Assembly (NCBI GenBank): GCA_963576725.1
Contig: OY755242.1
Location: 4,593,093 to 4,657,092 of the forward strand
Direction: 5' to 3'
DNA length: 64,000 nucleotides
Origin: Azorinus chamasolen
Lineage: Eukaryota; Mollusca; Bivalvia; Cardiida; Solecurtidae
Part shown: positions 53,976 through 64,000 of the stretch, piece after piece
Layout of the letters: each line of letters opens with the position of its first letter
How positions within the stretch are numbered: position 1 is the stretch's first letter
Made by a program: the position numbers and the translations under genes
The notes under the pieces: generated by a model
Seen by the model: the letters and a program-made list of their open reading frames with translations, nothing else
What the model was told of the DNA's origin: nothing
Databases searched by the model: none

Positions 53976-54529
53976 AACAAAATGTCAAAAATATGTCAAA
54001 AGAATGAAAGAAAATATTAAAGTAATTAATATCTAATGAATTCTAAATATTATCAACACCCGATGATATCGGATGGTGACGAAAGAGTACCGGTAAGGTA
54101 ACACAAAAAGATGTAGTCACCTCGCGGAAATTTTCAAAGAAATTTCTTCACAAAATGCAAAAAATATCAATATAAATGGAAAAACAATTAATATATGTTG
54201 ACAATTATCAATTCTCAACACCCGATGATATCGGATGGTGACGAAAGAGTACGGACAAAGGTACAGAAAAGGATGGAGTCACCTCGTGGAAATTTGCAAA
54301 GAAAACTTCCACAAAATGCAAAAATATCGATATAAATGGAAAAACAATGAATATATATTGACAACTATGAATTATCAACACCCGATGATATCGGATGGTG
54401 ACTAAATACAACGGATAGAAAAAATTGAAAACGGCGTGGTAGCCTCGTGAAAATTTGCAAAGAAAACTTTCACGAAAAAATGCCTAAAATAACAATTAAA
54501 TGCCCTTCCTTTTTGCTCGCAGCGCCACT
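53976..54529 (-). promoter_or_regulatory. 5' leader with three 160-bp repeats and hairpins
   Basis: Non-coding leader between LTR and gag. The motif CACCCGATGATATCGGATGG starts at 54057, 54219 and 54379 and folds as CCGAT-ATC-ATCGG in sense. A second hairpin per unit covaries: GTGGAA/TTCCAC (54286-54291/54307-54312) in unit 2 and CGTGAAA/TTTCACG (54446-54452/54468-54474) in unit 3. Such leaders hold packaging and dimerisation signals in LTR elements. Confidence 0.75.
54510..54527 (-). other. Primer binding site candidate
   Basis: Two bases inside the 5' LTR, sense TGGCGCTGCGAGCAAAAA begins with the TGG expected to pair with a tRNA CCA end. I cannot assign the tRNA. Confidence 0.6.
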
Positions 54530-54757
54530 TGCTGTGAAGCCGAGAGGATAAATGTATGAATATATTGAATGAATGCCAAGGTAGGCATAAAATACAAGAA
54601 ATACAAGTATAAACTTACCTGGATGGATAAGCGTGGCTTGTAGGTTTGGGCGTTCAGCTAGAAGAGAAGGAGCTATGACGCCGCCTGGCGGACGTTCCAG
54701 TTTTGCCCTTTCGGCCCCTGTCCATTTGGCCCATGTGGCTGTGGCGTCCCCGCATCA
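54530..54757 (-). repeat. 5' LTR (sense of the element)
   Basis: 228 bp, identical to 44504-44731, followed outward by GTAT, the target duplication. It ends 224 bp before a possible coding start at 54982. Confidence 0.97.
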
Positions 54758-54981
54758 GTATAAACCCGACACATAAATCCAACACATACGGTACAGACGG
54801 ATTTTGAAAAATAAGAGGCAATGGTTATTTGGAAAAAAACGTACGAATATGTTCTACATCTTTTAGGAATATAAATAATATTTAAGCATCGATTTCTTGC
54901 TGAATGATATTTAAATTAATAAACCGCGACTAAATATATTCTCAGTTTATGCGGAGTGCGCGTGGTTTATGCTCTCCCAAA

Positions 54982-55011
54982 ATGGCTTCGTTGACCTACG
55001 GAAAACGGAAG
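54982..55011 (+). CDS. Possible first coding exon (MASLTYGKRK)
   Basis: AAAATGGCTTCG gives an ATG with A at -3. Ten codons later comes a perfect donor AAG|GTAAGT (55012). The upstream 50 bases are GC-richer than the surroundings. There is no matching acceptor exon that I can identify. It could be the start of AKT's transcript or of an unrelated gene; a chance match is also possible. Confidence 0.3.
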
Positions 55012-55749
55012 GTAAGTCATTTGTTTAGCTTTTTATACGTATCAAAATGTGTGTGTTTGTGCGTATATCATATTTATACATCTATTCTCGTTTGTAGAAT
55101 GTATCGGAAGTCGCAACTATTTATTGAAATTAGTTTATTACTACTCCACTGGAATCGTCTCCAAGGTCATACAGCGTAGATTCTACCGTCTACGTAGCGT
55201 ATCAGGTCCCGCTCATCTTTTCGGTTCACTTAGCAATCAAACTGATGACGGTGATTACAAATCTTAAAATTGTATGAAAAAACTAATATTTACTTTGTAA
55301 CTAATAGGTCTTCTAAGTTAAATCAGTTTAAATGAATTCCCAAAATACATATTTATCGCGGTTGAAACCTTTTTAATGACGTAGCCATTTTGTGCTATTT
55401 TGTGTTTCTCTGCCCTATTTCGGTGCAGATTATGTTTTATCCAAATACAGTGTTCAAAAAAAGCGTATGACTACATTTATAACTTAAAAGTAGTAGATCT
55501 AGGTCTATAACTTAAAGGTCAAATAAACAGATTTGATTTTCATCAAATTCTGATAGGATGCAGTTAGTTAAACACCAAGGTTTAGAAAATTCTGACCGTT
55601 TTATCTAGTTTTGATTTAAATTGAGTTTTTATTGTACTGCTAACCGTGCATTTTGAAAATCGATACATGATTATCTCCCTTGCGTGACATCACTTGTGAT
55701 GCTCGCCAGTCAGGGATCCCATTGAGAGGGAGGAATGTACACAGAAAAT
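55012..55749. other. Non-coding stretch (putative intron)
   Basis: No gene or repeat recognised. Confidence 0.4.
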
Positions 55750-56528
55750 TAACCTTTTCCTTTAAATTAACACCTCTGCAAACAAAGCAGATCCTGATCA
55801 GAGCCTACAGGAACCGTCTAATTAGGGTCTGTTCTGTTTGCTTACAAACTAGATCAAATCCGACACCACAGTTTCTATAAATACCCACATTATTTTCACA
55901 CTTTTCCAGACATTACGTTCATGGATTAGCCATATAAAGTGACACTTTATCGAGTAGGGGAAACTATTTATGGGATGTTATGTTTATTTTAGGTGTGAAA
56001 TACAATGATACTTAATATTAACCCTTTCCCTCATATAAACGTGTTTTCACGTACTTGCCAACAGAGTAGACCCTGATCAGACGGCTCCTAGAGGAGCCGT
56101 CTTATCAGGGTCTGCTCTGTTTGCTAATGGAATTTGATAGATCTGTTTCTTTGCTTTCTAAAATGTCTACAATGTTTCACTTTCCACATTTTTGTATAAC
56201 TGTTATGTCCATAAATATTCAGTACGTATTTAAATGTTGAGTAAACAAAGAACAGGGAAAGGGTTAAACACATAATTTTCAATTTTGTTAATCTTAACCC
56301 TTCTCTTGCCGAGTTTTAAAATACATTTCTCCTTTTTTACCCATGCCCTGTTGTATAATTACATATATCTCCACTGTGTACACATATTTTGCTGTCCAAT
56401 CGCTGCTGTGGAGTGCACTGATTGCACAATCAACTTGTAAACAGTGCAGACCCTGATGAAAGCTGTTTCATCTGGGTTTTCACATTGGACAGGTAGGTAT
56501 ATTGACGTGAATAGCAAGCGAAGGGATA
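55750..56528 (+). mobile_element. Family C fragment, family A and family H MITEs
   Basis: C fragment at 55750-55890. A at 56018-56267 (TTAACCCTTTCCCTCATATA ... ACAGGGAAAGGGTTAA; core GACGGCTCCTAGAGGAGCCGTC). H at 56294-56528 (TTAACCCTTCTCTTGCCGAG ... AGCAAGCGAAGGG), with most of its hairpin core lost. Confidence 0.8.
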
Positions 56529-57600
56529 AAACTTACTTTACCTGTCAGTGAATTTACACTATTCATAAACTTTAATTTTAAAATAGTATGAGGTTAGGAC
56601 CAAGACCATTAGCAAATAGTGTAGATTCAGATTAGAGGGACCATGAGGCCCAAACAACTGTTAGGTAGAACCGAACATCTTTAGATGAATTTCATATGTA
56701 GCTAGGCAAAGTGGGTTCAGATGAAATGGGACGTTCTTGTTAAGTAACATAGTACTATGTATAAATGTACGTACTTTAGAAAAAAAGAAAATTCCACCAA
56801 AATACAGAAAAAATAGAAAATTATTTATTTATGTATTTATTTTACTTTAACATAAATAGAATCACAGATAGGGAAGTGACCTCGAGTTTAAATTTGCAAC
56901 ATCCTGTAACCCTTTGCCTGTTACGAAAGCTTGCACATGCTTCTTTATTAAAACTTCACAAATTCGCTTATATTTCTTGTAGACATGTTGACTGAGTATC
57001 AAACATCTTGGATTCAGATCAGGCTCTGAGTTACTCGGCGTCTAATCTGGATCCAGTTTGTTTGCATACATGACACGACGCTCACGACAAGCAGGTTAAG
57101 GGTTAAAAGTGTCATTGATGTCTGGCGAGAAACACCACACCTATTTGTAACACAAGTGAAAAAAATCAAACAAGATCGGTTACACGTTTACAGATGTGTA
57201 TGTGATGCTGGACGTGAATTAAACACACACACTCATGTATTATTATTATGTCCACGGAATTGAATTGAGGAATACATACGCAACACCAAAAGTCAGTATA
57301 GAGAATATTTGTCCAGTTCATTCTTTCTTTCTCTTTTTTTGTAAAAAATGTCTCCTCTTGCTTTTGTCGTAATTAAGTCAAATACGTGTTACATCTAATT
57401 TCACATTAGGAAATTCATAAGGATGGGTGAATTAAAACTGAACAGTGCACATATAAAATTATCAAATATTAAATGTCCAAGGTTATTACTATTATTTAGA
57501 ACACGTAACATCTATTCCATTTATGTGTATTTTATTCCAAAGACACATGCATAATTCTGTTCACTTTTATAATATAGAACCACTGAAATGAAGTTATAAA
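56529..57600. mobile_element. Family I and E remnants in non-coding DNA
   Basis: I-type remnant at 56550-56660. E-type element at 56909-57107 (AACCCTTTGCCTGTTACGAA ... AAGCAGGTTAAGGGTTAA; core ACTCGGCGTC). 57108-57600 shows nothing else. Confidence 0.55.
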
Positions 57601-57638
57601 ATCTGGAGAAAAAACTGCATGACTGTCTTATGTGACTA

Positions 57639-57692
57639 CCTGTCTTATGTGACCCTCTTGGTTTTCTCCCACTGAAGGTCACATAAGACAGG
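57639..57692. repeat. Inverted repeat, 16-bp perfect arms
   Basis: CCTGTCTTATGTGACC at 57639-57654 and its inverse at 57677-57692. A third, direct copy of GTCTTATGTGAC lies at about 57624. Confidence 0.9.
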
Positions 57693-57705
57693 TATTTAAG
57701 ACTGT

Positions 57706-58400
57706 ATTTATTAGCTGGGCTTTTGTAATGGTACATGAACATAGGATTTGTTTACCTTGATAGATACTGTAGAATCACATCTATATAAATCCATAAGCAA
57801 ACAGAGTAGACCCTGATCAGATGACTCTTACAGGAGCCATCTGATCTGGGTCTTCTCTTGTTTGCAAATGTGTAAAAAGGTGTTTATATGAGGGAAAAGA
57901 ATAATTTTTCAAAACCACTAAGTACAAAAAAAATGCTTAGTGGAAGGTACATACAGTTATTACCATAACCCTTTAATACATAGATATGCCTTTACCTGAT
58001 AAAGGCACCTTTTATGACTTTGTAAACAGAGTAAACCAAGATGAGCATCTGATCATGGTCTGCTCAGCAGTAGAATGATATAGGTCTGATTTTTAGCTTG
58101 TCTGTTTTGAAGAAATCAAGAGCTATTGTCATAACTTCGGCGTCCGCATCATTGTAGTCGTCGTCATTCGAAATCTTAACATTGACCATAACTTCTTCAA
58201 TTTTTCATGTACAACCTTCATTTTTGGTATGCATGTTCATCTTGACAATGACGACAGTCAAGCGTTGGGACCCGCTTGCGGGGCTCTTGTTACACTTGCT
58301 GCCATGGCCAAACTGGTGTTCATTTGCCATTATAAAAAAATCAGCAATTGCTATTCATGTCATTATTATTTACATGAAGTTTCATGGAGTAAAGAGTTAA
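57706..58400 (+). mobile_element. Two family C MITEs, the second with foreign interior
   Basis: The first at 57706-57903 (core AGATGACTCTTACAGGAGCCATCT). The second spans 57968-58400 (ACCCTTTAATACATAGATAT ... ATGGAGTAAAGAGTTAA) and encloses about 250 bp of unrelated sequence with ACAATGACGACAGTCAAGCG. Confidence 0.65.
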
Positions 58401-58599
58401 TCCTTAATAGCATAATTAACAAACTGCCTTTTGCAGAAAGTGCTGTCTAAATTAACTGTTAGTATATTATGTACTTTCAAATATGTATCAGAGTGTCAAA
58501 GTATGGATATTGATGTGATGCAGAGTTACCTTGTATCTCATCTTAGTCCAAATAGTTTGCAATTGACATCACGGTTTCACCCATAACACTTAAAAGGCT

Positions 58600-58849
58600 A
58601 ATCCTTTCCTTCATATAAACGTGTTTTCACGCATCTGCAAACAGAGTAGACCCAGATCAGACGGCTCCTATAGGAGCTGTCTGATCTGGGTCTACTCTGT
58701 TTGCTAATGGAATTTGAAAGATCTATTTCTTTACTTTCTAAAAAATACCTACTATTTCCGATATTCCATATTTCAATGTAACTATTTTTTCCATGAATAT
58801 TCAGTAGGTATTGAAAATTGAAATAAACATAGAACAGGGAAAGGGTTAA
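58600..58849 (+). mobile_element. Family A MITE, 64 bp upstream of an AKT exon
   Basis: AATCCTTTCCTTCATATAAACG ... GAACAGGGAAAGGGTTAA. The hairpin GATCAGACGGCTCCTATAGG with its inverse has one mismatch. It lies just ahead of the branch-point zone of the exon at 58914. Confidence 0.88.
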
Positions 58850-58913
58850 ATTCCAGGTTGACCATACAGATATGTCTTCTCAGAGTGAATCACATGGTCA
58901 TTTCTTGTTTCAG

Positions 58914-59045
58914 AGCTTAGATGATTTCCAGTTCTTGAAAATGCTGGGAAAAGGAACATTTGGAAAGGTGATCCTGTGTAAAGAGAAAGCCACAAATGTG
59001 TTGTATGCAATCAAAGTTTTGAAGAAAGCTGTGATAATACAGAAG
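58914..59045 (+). CDS. AKT: AKT/PKB-type kinase exon: glycine loop and catalytic lysine
   Basis: 132 bp, 44 codons, phase 0 at both ends. The acceptor is CATTTCTTGTTTCAG|AGC and the donor CAGAAG|GTCAGT. It translates to the start of an AGC kinase domain: [20 protein letters not shown] (ATP glycine loop GKGTFG), then [16 protein letters not shown] with the ATP-anchoring lysine in AIK. The wording [16 protein letters not shown] is specific for AKT among AGC kinases. AKT is the PI3K-activated Ser/Thr kinase of insulin and survival signalling. PH-domain exons were not found in the 4 kb upstream. Confidence 0.92.
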
Positions 59046-59105
59046 GTCAGTAGTCTTGAACCAAGAACCTTTACTAGTTCTTATCACTGATATGTGGATG
59101 GTAGG

Positions 59106-59348
59106 TTAACCCTTTACTCCTTAAAGCCTTCTACGCTGTTGCAAACAGTGTAGACCCAGATCAGACGGCTCCTATAGAGCCGTCTGATCAGGGTCTGTCC
59201 ATTTGCTTATGACATGATATAGATATGATACTCTGATTTCTGCTTTGGCAAACATTTCATGTGTTAATATACCATTTTAAGAAAATAATTGAATTAATAT
59301 TCATGATATCATCATTTCTTAAGTGAATATTCATGGAGTAAAGGGTTA
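59106..59348 (+). mobile_element. Family C MITE in the AKT intron
   Basis: TTAACCCTTTACTCCTTAAA ... CATGGAGTAAAGGGTTAA. Core GATCAGACGGCTCCTATAGAG and inverse. It lies 60 bp after the donor. A family A right-end fragment follows at 59468-59534. Confidence 0.88.
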
Positions 59349-59793
59349 ATGAATCCTAATTAGTCCGCATGAAAAACATTATTAGTTCCACACTGCATGT
59401 GTACTCTGCTTATAGTGATAAGCGAATAAGTAGGTTTTCTTGTATACACATACATTGTAATGTATTTTTAATGTCTTTGAATATTCAGTAGGTATTAAAA
59501 TTTGGATTAAATACAGAACAGGAAAAAGAGTTAACTTTGGCCATAATCTTTTAACTGTTAGAGATAGAGACTTCATACTTGGCATGTATACTTATATCAC
59601 AAAGGTGCAACATTTTAGTAGTGCAGGGTCAAAGTTCAAGGTCAGAGGTAAAAATTATAGGTCAGAGTGCTTGTTAGGGACATCGTGTTTCACAAACACA
59701 TCTTTTTCTGGCTGTTGAAAAGCTGGATGTCATAGTAATGCTATAAACTGTCAAACTCAGATCTCTACATGACCAAGTATTTTGTGTTTGCAG

Positions 59794-59859
59794 GATGAGG
59801 TTGCTCATACGTTGACAGAAAATAGAGTACTGCAGACAACCAACCATCCATTTTTAACA
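59794..59859 (+). CDS. AKT: AKT/PKB-type kinase exon: DEVAHTLTENRVLQ
   Basis: 66 bp, 22 codons, phase 0. Acceptor GTGTTTGCAG|GAT, donor TTAACA|GTAAGT. DEVAHTLTENRVLQ followed by HPFLT is the AKT alpha-C helix region; the E of TEN is the residue that pairs with the catalytic lysine. The length and boundaries match the corresponding vertebrate AKT exon as I know it. The next exon is not within the remaining 4.1 kb. Confidence 0.93.
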
Positions 59860-59877
59860 GTAAGTATATTTGATGTC

Positions 59878-60352
59878 AACCCTTTACTCCATAAATATGT
59901 CTTTCCATGCCGTTGCAAACAGAGGAAACCCAGATCAGACAGCTCATGTACTAGCCATCTGATCAGTGTCTGCTTTGTTTGATTTATATTAACCCTTTCC
60001 TCCATAAATACGCCTTTCTACACCTCTGTAATAACCACTTCTTGAAACTGTTGTGATAAATAGAGCATTTGCTTCTATAGGAGCAAATGCTCTATTTATC
60101 ACAATGGTTTCAAACTACAAAATTCTAAAATTTTACTTTTCTCTAGTAAATGCTCCTTTTGGGTAGATTCATTCAAAGAGGTTGGGTCTAAAAATAGCTT
60201 TGGAGGAAAGGGTTAAGTAATATAGACATAATTCTACATTTTCTGCTGTTGCCAAACATTCCTATGTCCATGTGCTATTTTACCAATTAATCTAATTAAT
60301 ATTCATGATGTCATTATTTCTTGCATGAATATTCAAGGAGTAAAAGGTGTAA
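59878..60352 (+). mobile_element. Family C MITE split by a nested family D element
   Basis: AACCCTTTACTCCATAAATA at the left with its hairpin AGACAGCTCATGTACTAGCC. The right part (ATTAATATTCATGATGTCAT ... AAGGAGTAAAAGG) continues after the D insertion. It starts only 19 bp after the AKT exon. Confidence 0.8.
59989..60216 (+). mobile_element. Family D MITE nested in C, TTAA duplicated
   Basis: TTAACCCTTTCCTCCATAAA ... TTGGAGGAAAGGGTTAA. The 66-bp palindrome has two or three mismatches (TGTTGTGATAAATAGAGC...). TTAA at both ends lies within the interrupted C element. Confidence 0.88.
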
Positions 60353-61883
60353 AGAGTTAGTGCATTAAAGTGATAGTCTTTACAATAAACGCATTTTGAA
60401 TAAAATCATAATAGATGGTGTTGGTTATGTTCAATTATTCTTATGAAAAAAGTCAGGTCTTCAATATCAAACACATGAACATTTTGTCTTCTCTAGCGTT
60501 TCTTTGATCGGTTTTCTTTTCAGGTTAAAAATTGGATTTATGTAATTTTTAGACTTTTTTATAATGCGTTGCAATCAGAGATTATCACTTTAAAACAACA
60601 TTGTTTTGTCATTCTTTCCATTGCTCAGGAGTTAATTTGATATCATCCAGATGCCTTTATTAATGATCTATGTCAAACTGCCAATCTCCTTCAGAAGCTG
60701 GTGTTGTGCCTCTTAGTTTTAATGTAGTTCTGTTAACTGTTTTATAAAATACCGAATTACTGTTACCATGTGGTTCATACAGATCCTTTTAACCCATTCC
60801 CTCATATTGACGACTTTTGACGACTGTAAAAGTCACTTTGTAAATCCATTGTGATAAATAGAGCATATTGTACTGTGCCATATTACACATGAAATGCCCC
60901 ACGCAGGGTCAATAGTCTCTAGATGTCAGTTATCATAGTTGCCCTTTGTCAAATACTCGACAGGGGACAATGGTTATAACAAGGCCATGAAACCCGCATC
61001 CTTTATATTATGTAGTGATGCATTCCTTTATGTAGCTGTAGTAGCGTATCAAAATAATCAATCATTGTGGTCATGATAAACTGTTTCCCTGATGAAAAAA
61101 TATGTGTGAGTAAATCATTCCACATGCCTGTTTATGTCAATGCAAACATAGTAGACCCAGATCAAACTTATTGAAACAAATTTACAAAAGGAGTACATCC
61201 AGATCAGACAGCTTCTGCTGTAGCTCCCTGATCAGGTTCTTGTCGATTTGCTTATGAAATAATATACCTGTAGGTTTGGTTGGACAATTACTGCCATAGC
61301 CTGTGCTCATAAACTCTGCATTATTTCTTACACGAATATTCATGTAGAAGGCTTTTTTCACAATGTTAACTTTTCAAATAGATCATTGGCTCTGACAGAT
61401 CAATTAGGATTAGATCAACAAAATTTCATAAGCAAACAGAGCAGAACCTGATCAGACAGCTCTTAAGGAACTGTACGATCTGGATCAACTCTATTTGTAA
61501 ACGCCCGTGACGCCATTAATATAAGAAGAGAAGGACTGGGAGATTGATTTTAAAGCAAATTAGGTGTCTGCTGCCAACAGTGTTAAATCGTGTTTATTAG
61601 TCATTTTTTTCTCTTAAGAATATTTATTAAAGATTTCATGACCTCATGAATATTCATTACAGGGATTACAGAGACGCTAGACAACCCTGGTCGAATCTAA
61701 AGAGATAAGTCTATGGACTAAGCAATCAGAGCAGAACCTGATCCAACAGTTCGTGCATGAGTTGGGTTTACGCTGTTAACAAAACTTTGTATAGAATAAT
61801 TTTCCATAAAGAAAAAGCCCATTAACATACAGTGCTAGACCTATTACGTCACATTTATAACAGAGTGTAGCATATTATTTTTT
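60353..61883. other. AKT intron with MITE fragments
   Basis: A family D left half at 60790-60863 (truncated in its palindrome). C/A hairpin remnants at 61125-61340, 61385-61540 and 61600-61800. No coding sequence recognised. Confidence 0.5.
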
Positions 61884-63530
61884 AGCTCACCAGAGCATAA
61901 AGTGCTCAGGGTGAGCTTTTGTGATCGCCCGTTGTCCGTCGGCGTGCGTCGTTCGTCGTCCGTCGTCAACAATTTGAACCTTTAAAAATCTTCTCCTCTG
62001 AATCTACAGGGATCTCAACTTTCATCTTTGGCACATAGCATCATATTCAGGTCCTCTACAAAAGTTATATAAATTATGCCCCTGGGGTCAAAATTGACCC
62101 CGCCCCAGGGGTGCCTTGTTTTCAATAGAAACATATAGTAAAACTTTGAAAATCTTCTCCTCTGAAACTGGAAGGTTCTCAGCTTTCATATTTAGCACAT
62201 AGCATCATGTTCAGGTCCTCTACAAAAGTTATATAAATTATTACCCCTAGGTCAAAATTGGCCACGCCCCAGGGATGGGCAGTTTTCAATAGAAACAAAT
62301 AGTGAAATCTTTGCAAATCTTCTTCTCTGAAACTGGAGGGCTCTCAGCTTTCGTATTTGGCACATAGCATCATGTTCAGGTCCTCTACATAAGTTGTATT
62401 ATTTATGGCCCCAGGGTCAAAATTGGCCCACCCCAGGGGTGGGCAGTTTTCAAAAGAAACAAATAGTTAAATCTTTAAAAATCTTCTTCTCTGAAACTGG
62501 AAGGCTCTCAGCTTTCATATTTGGCACATAGCATCATGTTCAGGTCCTCTGCCAAATTTATATAAATAATGGCCCCGGGGTCAAAATTGGCCCGCCCCAG
62601 GAATTGGCAGTTTTCAATAGAAACAAATAGTGAAATCTTTGAAAATCTTCTCGTCTGAAACTGGAAGGTTCTCAGCTTTCATATTTGGCACATAGCATAA
62701 TGTTCAGGTCCTCTACAAAAGTTATATAAATTATGGCCCCGGGGTCAAAATTGGCCCCGCCCCAGGGGTGGGCAGTTTTCAATAGAAACAAATAGTGAAA
62801 TCTTTGAAAATTTTCTTCTCTGAAACTGGAAGGCTGTCAGCTTTCATATTTGGCACAGAGCATCATGTTCAGGTCCTCTACAAAAGTTATATAAATTATG
62901 GCCCCGGGGTCAAAATTGGCCCCGCCCCAGGGGTGGGCAGTTTTCAATAGAAACAAATAGTGAAATCTTTGAAAATCTTCTCATCTGAAACTGGAAGGTT
63001 CTCAGCTTTCATATTTTGCACATAGCATCATGTTCAGGTCCTCTACAAAAGTTATATAAATTATGGCCCGGGGTCAAAATTGGCCCCGCCCAGGGGTGGG
63101 CAGTTTTCAATAGAAACAAATAGTGAAATCTTTGAAAATCTTCTTCACTGAAACTGGAAGGCTCTCGGCTTTCATATTTGGCACAGAGCATCATGTTCAG
63201 GTCCTCTACAAAAGTTATATACATTAGGTATGGTCTCGGGGTTAAAATTGGCCCTGCCACAGGGGTGGACAGTTTTCAATAGAAACATATTGAGAAAACT
63301 TTGAAAATCTTCTTCTCTGAAACTGGAAGGTTAATCTCAGCTTTCATAATTGGCTCATAGCATCATGTTCAGGTCCCCTACAAGTTTTTCTAAATTATTC
63401 CCCTGGGGTCAAAATTGGCCCGCCCCAGGGCCGGCTAGTTTTCTATGGAAACATATAGTGAAAACTTTGAAAATCTTCTCCTCGGATTGTCTGGTGAGCG
63501 CTTCAGGGCCATTCTGGCCCTCTTGTTATA
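61884..63530 (+). repeat. About 165-bp tandem family, nine units, hairpin start
   Basis: The block opens with a hairpin GCTCACCAGAGCA...TGCTCAGGGTGAGC, then a CGTCGTCCGTCGT-rich stretch. Nine units follow, starting AAATCTTCTCCTCTGAAACTGG and each containing CATAGCATCATGTTCAGGTC and GGGGTCAAAATTGGCCCCG. It ends near CTGGTGAGCGCTTCAGGGCC. It is a repeat type I associate with bivalve genomes. Confidence 0.88.
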
Positions 63531-63926
63531 ATTGTAGACCCAAGTCATCCACTGCACTATTTTCTCTAGTATAAATTTCACGGAAACAGCCATCGAGACA
63601 AAATATGTAAGCTGACCCAATATAAATCACATCACATTTTCTTGAACTTCTCAGCTTTTAAATAATTCTATTTAGTCTCTGTCGGATTAGGAGCTACACA
63701 CATAGGCAGGGATACACCCATAGGCAGCACAAATTACCATTTTAGCACTCAAAACAAGCAGAAGTACATTACATGCGATTCTTTTCTGTACAATATATAG
63801 TTCGACATATATCGGGAATGTCACAAGTGATGTCATCACAAGGGAGATTAGCAAACAACCAAAATCAGCCAGTGCTTACTTATCGGTGATATTTGACAGC
63901 TGCTATGTTCGATATGACTGTATTTT
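63531..63926. other. Non-coding stretch
   Basis: Nothing recognised. A short CACATAGGCAGGGATACACCC / CATAGGCAGCAC direct repeat is visible near 63700. Confidence 0.4.
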
Positions 63927-64000
63927 TAGCTCACCAGAGCACAAAGTGCTCAGGGTGAGCTTTTGTGATTGCCTGATGTCCGTCGTCGTGCGTCGTCAGT
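63927..64000 (+). repeat. Start of a second copy of the 165-bp tandem family
   Basis: TTTAGCTCACCAGAGCACAA...CAGGGTGAGCTTTTGTGATT repeats the opening hairpin and CGTCGT stretch of 61884, and runs off the window. Confidence 0.9.

Larger units (their letters stand above)
44504..54757 (-). mobile_element. Complete Ty3/gypsy-type LTR retrotransposon with TatD ORF
   Basis: A 10.25-kb element read on the minus strand. The two 228-bp LTRs are identical. The target duplication is GTAT (44500-44503 and 54758-54761). Order in sense direction: LTR, PBS-like site, leader with three 160-bp repeats, gag, frameshift signal, protease, RT, RNase H, integrase, nine-hairpin array, AT-rich spacer, TatD-family nuclease ORF, tenth hairpin, polypurine tract, LTR. 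Identical LTRs indicate a recent insertion. The domain order PR-RT-RH-IN places it in the Ty3/gypsy (Metaviridae-type) group. It has no env-like gene: the 3' ORF has no signal peptide or membrane segment. Confidence 0.95.

Overview
This is eukaryotic, repeat-dominated DNA: AT-rich, long non-coding stretches, GT-AG split exons, LINE and Ty3/gypsy retroelements, and several dozen short hairpin-bearing DNA transposons. The tandem family at 61.9-63.5 kb, with its GCTCACC...GGTGAGC start hairpin, is one I associate with bivalve molluscs. I infer a bivalve, possibly a venerid clam, with moderate confidence. No tRNA, rRNA or CRISPR was found.

Layout. 0.6-1.45 kb (minus): the C-terminal half of an amine-type class A GPCR, broken by two frame changes and running into an assembly gap (1448-1647). 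3.15-4.69 kb: a 60-bp minisatellite that appears to be an amplified piece of a local MITE. 5.7-9.3 kb: a decayed LINE (ORF1, endonuclease, C-terminal part of the RT protein) with an internal deletion and a nested MITE. 9.3-44.1 kb: almost only MITEs, MITE-derived tandem arrays and older repeats. 44,504-54,757 (minus): one complete LTR retrotransposon. 54.8-64 kb: a possible first coding exon (54,982), more MITEs, two exons of an AKT-type kinase (58,914-59,045 and 59,794-59,859), and the bivalve-type tandem family.

The main discovery is the LTR element. It has identical 228-bp LTRs (TG...CA), a GTAT target duplication, a PBS-like TGG and a polypurine tract. Its gag starts with a helix-hairpin-helix-like motif and ends in an RS-rich tail. 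A textbook -1 frameshift signal (T TTA AAC, 6-nt spacer, 12-bp stem-loop containing the gag stop) leads to protease, RT, RNase H and integrase. In place of env, the element carries a 466-codon ORF for a TatD-family metal nuclease with an N-terminal C2H2 finger. Between integrase and TatD lie nine hairpins, 69-85 bp apart. Their stems differ from unit to unit but stay complementary, and their loop is conserved. About 19 of 20 imperfect complementary positions are G.U pairs only on the sense RNA, so this is an RNA structure of the retroelement transcript. The 5' leader holds three copies of a 160-bp unit with smaller hairpins.

The MITEs fall into two groups. One begins and ends with TTAA-CCCTTT...AAAGGG-TTAA and duplicates TTAA (three nested insertions show this), which is piggyBac-like. 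The other begins CAGTAAAACC, ends in its inverse and is flanked by TA, which is pogo/Tigger-like. All carry long, near-perfect central palindromes. Family letters used below: A (ends CCCTTTCCCTCATATAAACG), B (CCCTTTCGCTGCC), C (CCCTTTACTCCATGAATATT), D (68-bp palindrome with ATAGAGCATTTGCTCC), E/J (core GACGCCGAGTAACTCGGCG with other ends), F (pogo-like), H (CCCTTCGCTTGC), I (GCAGACCCAGATGACAGGG core). At least three minisatellites grew out of MITE segments.
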